From: Micromonospora chaiyaphumensis
GTDB taxonomy: Bacteria; Actinomycetota; Actinomycetes; Mycobacteriales; Micromonosporaceae
Direction of reading: 5' to 3'
DNA length: 64,000 bases
NCBI RefSeq assembly: GCF_900091435.1
Contig: NZ_FMCS01000003.1
Coordinates: 434,001-498,000 of the forward strand
Shown here in pieces: positions 59,586-64,000 of the stretch. Within the stretch, counting starts at the first letter, position 1. Each line of letters begins with the position of its first letter. Both the position numbers and the translations under genes were made by a program. Under the pieces are notes generated by a model. The model was not told the origin of the DNA. It ran no database searches and saw only the letters and a program-made list of their open reading frames with translations.

Positions 59586-61043
59586 TCACCAAGCGCAGGG
59601 CGCGTAGTCCTTCAGGAAGCAGCCGTAAAGGTCTTCGCCCTGTTCGCCGCGAACGATCGGGTCGTACACCCGGGCCGCGCCGTCGACCAGATCCAGCGGG
59701 GCGTGGAAGCCCGCGTCCGCCAGCCGCATCTTCGTCGGGTGGGGCCGCTCGTCGGTGATCCAGCCGGTATCGACGCTGGTCATCAGGATGCCGTCGGCCA
59801 GCATCTCCTGGGCGCTGGTCCGGGTCAGCATGTTCAGCGCGGCCTTGGCCATGTTGGTGTGCGGGTGCCCTGGCCCCTTGTAGCCGCGGGCGAACTGGCC
59901 CTCCATCGCCGACACGTTCACCACGTACTTGCGGCGGGCGGTCGCTGCGGCCATCGCTGGTCGCAGCCGGCTGACCAGCACGAATGGCGCGGTCACGTTG
60001 CACAACTGCACTTCGAGCAGCTCGACCGGGTCCACCTCGTGCACCCGCTGCACCCAGCTGTTGACCGGGTCGAGGTCTGGCACCAGACCGCCGGCGTCGA
60101 TGGCGGTGGCTGCCGCGATCCGTTCTGGCGAGGCGGAGCCGCTGGTCAGCGCCAACGCGGTGAGCGCCTGCGGGGTGACCGTGGCCGACTGCGGCGGGGC
60201 GATCAGGCCCGCCGGGTCGCCCTGGCCGGCAGGCTTGGCGAACGTGATCATCTCCGGCAAAGGGCCGTCCGGCAGGGCCGCCGCCTCCGCGGCGACGAGC
60301 TGCGCGTACGCCCCGGGCGTGCGGCGGACAGTCTGCGCCGCGTTGTTGATCAGGATGTCGAGTGGTCCCTGGCCGCTGACCGAGTCAGCGAGGGCGATCA
60401 CCTGGGCGGGGTCGCGCAGGTCGATCCCGACGATTCGCAGGCGGTGCAGCCAGTCCCCGCTGTCCGGCATCGCGGCGAATCGGCGGACCGCGTCGTGGGG
60501 AAACCGCGTGGTCACGGTGGTGTGCGCGCCGTCGCGCAGCAGCCGCAGCGCGATGTACATGCCGATCTTCGCCCGGCCGCCGGTGAGCAGCGCACGCCGG
60601 CCGGTCAGGTCGGTGCGGGCGTTCCGGCGCTCCCGGTTGAGCGCGGCGCAGGGCGGGCAGAGCTGATGGTAGAAGGCGTCCACCTCGCGGTAGCGCTGCT
60701 TGCAGACGTAGCAGCCGCGCGGGTTGTGGAGGAAGCCGGCCGTGGTACCCACGGTGGGGGAGGCGAGCGGGATGCCCTGGGTCTCGTCGTCGATCCGGCC
60801 CGGGGCGCCGGTGGCGGTGGCCGCCGTCACTGCGCGGTCCGCCGCCGCGATGGCATCCCTCCGTTCCTCGCGTCGCCGCTGCTTGATCACCTTGTAGAAC
60901 TTCGCGGTGGCCCGCTGCACCCGCACCACGTCGGGGTGATCGGAAGGCAGGTCCTCCAACGCCTCAAAGACGCTGAGACAGGTCTCCAGCAGGCTCCGAT
61001 CGATGCCGTATTGACCGGTTTCCGTAATGTTGTCCGCCGCCAT
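59586..61043 (-). CDS. Long SDR oxidoreductase with N-terminal zinc-type cluster
   Basis: 485 residues, about twice a classical SDR. Residues 1-100 are helical; about 110-137 carry CYVCKQRYREVDAFYHQLCP with a following PC, a zinc-finger-like cluster. The Rossmann part starts near 150 (LLTGGRAKIGMYIALRLL, a TGGxxKIG variant of TGxxxGxG), has ILINNAAQT and a late catalytic-type Ser, Tyr and Lys region (VVNVSAMEGQF, GYKGPGHPHTNMAKAAL). The Tyr-x-x-x-Lys spacing is unusual. Substrate unknown; such proteins are conserved in actinobacteria. Confidence 0.88.
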   Translation of the reverse strand: MAADNITETGQYGIDRSLLETCLSVFEALEDLPSDHPDVVRVQRATAKFYKVIKQRRREERRDAIAAADRAVTAATATGAPGRIDDETQGIPLASPTVGTTAGFLHNPRGCYVCKQRYREVDAFYHQLCPPCAALNRERRNARTDLTGRRALLTGGRAKIGMYIALRLLRDGAHTTVTTRFPHDAVRRFAAMPDSGDWLHRLRIVGIDLRDPAQVIALADSVSGQGPLDILINNAAQTVRRTPGAYAQLVAAEAAALPDGPLPEMITFAKPAGQGDPAGLIAPPQSATVTPQALTALALTSGSASPERIAAATAIDAGGLVPDLDPVNSWVQRVHEVDPVELLEVQLCNVTAPFVLVSRLRPAMAAATARRKYVVNVSAMEGQFARGYKGPGHPHTNMAKAALNMLTRTSAQEMLADGILMTSVDTGWITDERPHPTKMRLADAGFHAPLDLVDGAARVYDPIVRGEQGEDLYGCFLKDYAPCAW

Positions 61044-61399
61044 GCCGTCGCTGTCTCATCCCGTTTCCTGCGCCGGATCTGCCCGGCCCACCCCAAGTCC
61101 GACCCGGAACTGTACGCACCGCAGGGCCTCCGCCGCACCCGCGTCGCGGTCGGGGGCCGTCGCCGACGTCGAAGTCACACCCGCAGGTACCGACCGCGCG
61201 CTGAGGCGCCTGCTTCCAGCGAGCGTTCTCACGAACGTCCGGACGTCGGTGGGATCTGACGGCGCAGTGCCAGGATCCGTGCTTCCGGAATACTGCGTCC
61301 CCCCGGCCAGCTCAGGAGCGAAACCACTGCCCGGCAGGCAACCGCAGGCGGGGGTGCGGCGTGACTAGGGGTACGACCAGGCGGGGAGGGAGGGGACGC
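61044..61399. other. Divergent promoter region
   Basis: About 355 bases between the SDR and sigma-factor starts. No gene. Promoters of both genes must lie here, possibly one recognised by the ECF sigma factor itself. Confidence 0.4.
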
Positions 61400-61897
61400 A
61401 TGTCAGGCGAGGAGAGCTTTGACGCGTTCTACCGAGGTAGCAGGCAGCGGCTTTACGACTGCCTGTACGCCCTCACGGGCAACGCCGCCGAGGCGCAGGA
61501 CGTTGTGCACGAGGCGTACGCCCGGGCCTGGCAGCGGTGGTCGACGGTCGGCGAGTACGCCGATCCGGAGGCCTGGGTACGGACGGTCGCCCGCCGCGTC
61601 GCGGTGAGTCGCTGGCGGCGGGCCCGTTCGGCGCTGCATGCCTACCGTCGTGCCGGCCCGCCGCCGGACGTGCCCGGCCCCAACCCGGACAGCGTCGCGC
61701 TGGTCGGCGCGCTCGCCCAGTTGCCGCCCGCTCAGCGGACCGCCTTGGTGCTGCACCACCTGGTCGGCCTACCGGTGGCCGAGGTGGCGCGGGAGACCGG
61801 CGTGCCCGACGGCACCGTGAAGGCCCGCCTGTCCCGCGGCCGGCGAGCGCTTGCCAACCTGCTCGAGGCGACACCTTCGGAGGCGCACAATGTCTGA
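61400..61897 (+). CDS. ECF RNA polymerase sigma factor (SigE-like)
   Basis: 165 residues. Region 2 is FDAFYRGSRQRLYDCLYALT to HEAYARAWQRW, and region 4 is LPPAQRTALVLHHLVGLPVA with VPDGTVKARLSRGRRALANL. No C-terminal extension. The downstream gene starts inside its last codons (8-base overlap), so the two are a unit. ECF factors are normally held by a membrane or soluble anti-sigma factor; here the partner is not a canonical one. Confidence 0.9.
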   Translation: MSGEESFDAFYRGSRQRLYDCLYALTGNAAEAQDVVHEAYARAWQRWSTVGEYADPEAWVRTVARRVAVSRWRRARSALHAYRRAGPPPDVPGPNPDSVALVGALAQLPPAQRTALVLHHLVGLPVAEVARETGVPDGTVKARLSRGRRALANLLEATPSEAHNV

Positions 61898-62780
61898 CGG
61901 ATTCGAGAGCACGTTCGCGCCGCTGCAGGGCCAGCAGCCGCCGGCGCCGTTCGCGTCCCCCGAGGCGGTCCGCCGTCGCGGACGGCAGCGCTCGCAGCGC
62001 CAGGCGGTCGTCGCCGGCCTGGCCGTCGTCGCCGTGGCGGGGGCGGGGGCCGGCTCGGTCGCGAACCTCGGGCCGGGCGACGGCTCGCCAACCCCCGGTG
62101 CCAGCCGTACGACCGTGGCGCCGAGCGGCACCGGGTCGCCGAGCGTGGCGCCGAGCCCGACGACCCCGGCAACGAGCGCCCCGCCGAGCCCGAACGGCAG
62201 CGGCAGGCCCGACCCCGGCGTGGCGGACCTGGGCACCCTCATGCTCCGGCCGGCGGATCTCGGGCCGGGTGCGTGGCGGAAGCAATTGCCCCGCGAGCCG
62301 TTCTCCGGCGACACGTGGCGCTGGGCCGATCTGTGCGCGGCCTACCGCAGCTCCGACTACCAGTCGCTGCGCCGGCAGGCGGACCTCGACTTCACCGGGT
62401 ACGCCACCGGCTCGGCCGGGTACGTATACGAACACCTGCACCGGTATGCGGACGGGTGGGGCCCGCGGGCGCTCGACGACGTACGTCACGTGCTGGCCAC
62501 CTGCGCCGGCACGGCGACACCGTCGACCGTGCCCGGAAGTCCGGCGCCCCGCAGGTTCACCGTCGTGGGCACCGGCTTCGCCGGGGACGAGGCGCTGCTC
62601 GTCCGCGAGGAGCAGTGGTACTACGAGGGTGAGACACTTGCCGCCGATCCGATCGTGACGCTCGTCGCGGTGGTCCGGGTCGGCGACCTGGTCGGCACCG
62701 TGATGTTCTCGCCCGACCGGGACGAGCCGTACGCGCGGATGGTCGCCACGGCGGCGGCGGACCGGCTCGCGGCGGGGTAG
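61890..62780 (+). CDS. Membrane-anchored sensor-type protein, sigma partner
   Basis: 296 residues from the ATG at 61890. Residues 1-40 are cytosolic and basic near the membrane (RRRGRQRSQRQ), then one transmembrane helix (about 41-58, VVAGLAVVAVAGAGAGSV), a Ser/Pro/Thr linker to about 110, and an extracellular domain with CAAYR and CAG that resembles the PknH-C-like sensor fold. No zinc-binding anti-sigma motif (HxxxCxxC) is seen. It may hold the ECF factor at the membrane by its short cytosolic part; that is inference. Confidence 0.8.
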   Translation: MSDGFESTFAPLQGQQPPAPFASPEAVRRRGRQRSQRQAVVAGLAVVAVAGAGAGSVANLGPGDGSPTPGASRTTVAPSGTGSPSVAPSPTTPATSAPPSPNGSGRPDPGVADLGTLMLRPADLGPGAWRKQLPREPFSGDTWRWADLCAAYRSSDYQSLRRQADLDFTGYATGSAGYVYEHLHRYADGWGPRALDDVRHVLATCAGTATPSTVPGSPAPRRFTVVGTGFAGDEALLVREEQWYYEGETLAADPIVTLVAVVRVGDLVGTVMFSPDRDEPYARMVATAAADRLAAG

Positions 62781-63014
62781 TCGACGGCGGATGGGCGTGG
62801 CAACAGCTCGGGCCGGGCGGGGTGCGGTGGTGCGGTGCGGCCGGTCAGATGCCGGAGGACGCGGCGGCCGGGAAACGCTGGTCATCTGAACAGTTCACGG
62901 GCCAGGTCCGGCTGGACAGGATCGAGGAGCGGCAGCCGCACTCCAGACACCACATCTTGCGGCAGGCGACGCGGTTACCCACAACATCGGCCAACGTCTA
63001 CTATGATCCGCTGC

Positions 63015-63428
63015 ATGACCGTCGTCGTGAACGCCCGCCTAAAGCCGTCACGCACGCGCCGTGGAAGAACCTACGACTTTCACCTCGACGCTCTGCCGGG
63101 CAGCCTGACAGTGAACGAGCTGCCAGACGGCCGGCCAGCCGAGATTTTTCTCAAGGCCGCGAAGCAGGGATCGACCCTCGCGGGGCTGTGCGAGTCCCTG
63201 TCGATCACCACCTCGCTTGCCCTGCAGTACGGCACACCCGTCGTCGACGTCGTTTGCCGCATGATCAACGCCCGCTTCGAGCCGTCCGGGCGGACTGGTG
63301 ACCCGGAGGTCCCCGTCGCGTCATCGCTCTCCGACTACATTGCCCGTCGCTTGGCGGTGGACTACCTATCCCCTGGCCAACTTGCGCAACTCGGGCTCCT
63401 GCCACCTGCCGAGGCGACCGCGCGATAG
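63015..63428 (+). CDS. Standalone TSCPD (NrdJ C-terminal-like) domain protein
   Basis: 137 residues from the ATG at 63015 (63003 also in frame). The sequence GSLTVNELPDGRPAEIFLKA, KQGSTLAGLCESLSITTSLA, LQYGTPVVDVVCRMINARFE and DYIARRLAVDYLS follows the C-terminal TSCPD domain of the coenzyme-B12-dependent ribonucleotide reductase. The catalytic barrel is absent. A free-standing copy suggests a regulatory or partner role, or a domain relic. The start gives a basic N-terminus as in related small proteins. Confidence 0.75.
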   Translation: MTVVVNARLKPSRTRRGRTYDFHLDALPGSLTVNELPDGRPAEIFLKAAKQGSTLAGLCESLSITTSLALQYGTPVVDVVCRMINARFEPSGRTGDPEVPVASSLSDYIARRLAVDYLSPGQLAQLGLLPPAEATAR

Positions 63429-63538
63429 TCCGCGCGCAGGCCCTGGCTGGCGCGCGAGGCACATGTTGCGGCGAGGCCCACCCGTGGCGGTTCGAACTCG
63501 GCGAAGAACAGTCTCGGGACGTGGGTGACACTTTCCGG

Positions 63539-64000
63539 CTAGCCAGGTGGTGAGGGCCGCTCGGGTGGGCGCCCTCGGGCACGGGCTGCGTCGGATACGG
63601 CGATCGCGGCCAGGACGAGAGCAGCGGCGGCGGCGACCAGCAGCGGCGGCAGGAAGATCGTTGCCGGCGAGATGGCGGCGAGCACGAGGACCCCGGCCAC
63701 GCGGTCTCGGGACACCCGACCGAACACCACGTACTCGAAGATGGCCCGTCCGGCGAGGAACAGTGCGGGTCCGCCGAGGATGACGGCGATCCACGCCGGT
63801 GGTGCGTGCCCCAACGGATGCTCGATGACGAGCTCGTCGCCGACGGAGATCGCGACGATGGCGGCGACCATGACCGCGTGGGCGTACATCGCCGACACGC
63901 CAACGCGGAGCGGATCACGGGCCACGGCGAAGGCCCCGCCCAACACCTCCCCAGCACGGTAGATGTAGATCCACCACAGCAGCACCGTGGTCGCGAACGC
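63539..64000 (-). CDS. Low temperature requirement protein A (LtrA), partial
   Basis: C-terminal part of an LtrA-like membrane protein whose N-terminus lies beyond the window. It begins TTVLLWWIYIYRAGE, which fits the family WWIYFD-type motif, and has four hydrophobic helices (MYAHAVMVAAIVAISVGDEL, ILGGPALFLAGRAIFEYVVF and others). The HPLG loop is typical. The frame is open at 64000. Confidence 0.82.
   Translation of the reverse strand, partial: AFATTVLLWWIYIYRAGEVLGGAFAVARDPLRVGVSAMYAHAVMVAAIVAISVGDELVIEHPLGHAPPAWIAVILGGPALFLAGRAIFEYVVFGRVSRDRVAGVLVLAAISPATIFLPPLLVAAAAALVLAAIAVSDAARARGRPPERPSPPG

Noticed and set aside
1..64000. CRISPR arrays, rRNA operons, biosynthetic core genes
   Set aside because: No regular short repeats with spacers, no rRNA-like conserved sequence and no polyketide or peptide synthase domains were seen.

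Overview
The window is high-GC DNA of actinobacterial type. Shine-Dalgarno sites are strong, GTG and TTG starts are common, and the repertoire (AfsR/SARP, ECF sigma, DUF4192, LtrA, RtcB, PhoX-type protein) suggests a Micromonosporaceae-like chromosome. That placement is an inference from composition and gene families.

1-16 kb: a mostly minus-strand block that looks like part of an integrated conjugative element or plasmid. It has a MoxR-type AAA+ ATPase, a VWA protein with an HExxH motif, a DUF4192 protein, an NlpC/P60 and lytic-transglycosylase-like wall hydrolase, a GGDEF protein, a double winged-helix protein and many unrecognised small proteins. Several pairs overlap by four bases (ATGA or GTGA), and hairpins separate the units. 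A DUF1330/MFS/MarR cassette sits inside it, between a broken DUF3085-like fragment and a broken transposase.

16.6-26.6 kb: a membrane protein of unknown role, DUF1963 and DUF4259 proteins, an ArsR/MFS efflux pair behind a compound operator, an N-terminally truncated AfsR-type regulator joined to an unrelated gene end, and an inositol-monophosphatase-family enzyme.

26.8-32 kb: a scar zone. Two interleaved families of imperfect repeats, three copies each, end in cores that look like the 3' half of a tRNA anticodon arm. Small orphan genes lie between them. I read these as relics of attachment sites. A further site at about 48.0 kb carries the 3' half of a tRNA-Val(CAC) gene, with related direct repeats on both sides.

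32.6-41 kb: two paralogous TetR-controlled efflux/hydrolase cassettes, one intact and one partly decayed, sharing operators, followed by a hydrolase/WYL-regulator pair. 41-48 kb: DUF4253, a septum-formation-family lipoprotein, RidA, a SUKH (SMI1/KNR4) protein and hypotheticals.

48.4-64 kb: more chromosomal in character. It holds the coupled rtcB-prfH RNA-repair/ribosome-rescue pair, a Tat-exported DUF839 protein, a shikimate-dehydrogenase-like enzyme, an EamA/LysR divergent pair, an HxlR regulator, a long SDR with a zinc cluster, an ECF sigma factor overlapping a membrane-anchored sensor, a solo TSCPD domain and a partial LtrA at the right edge.
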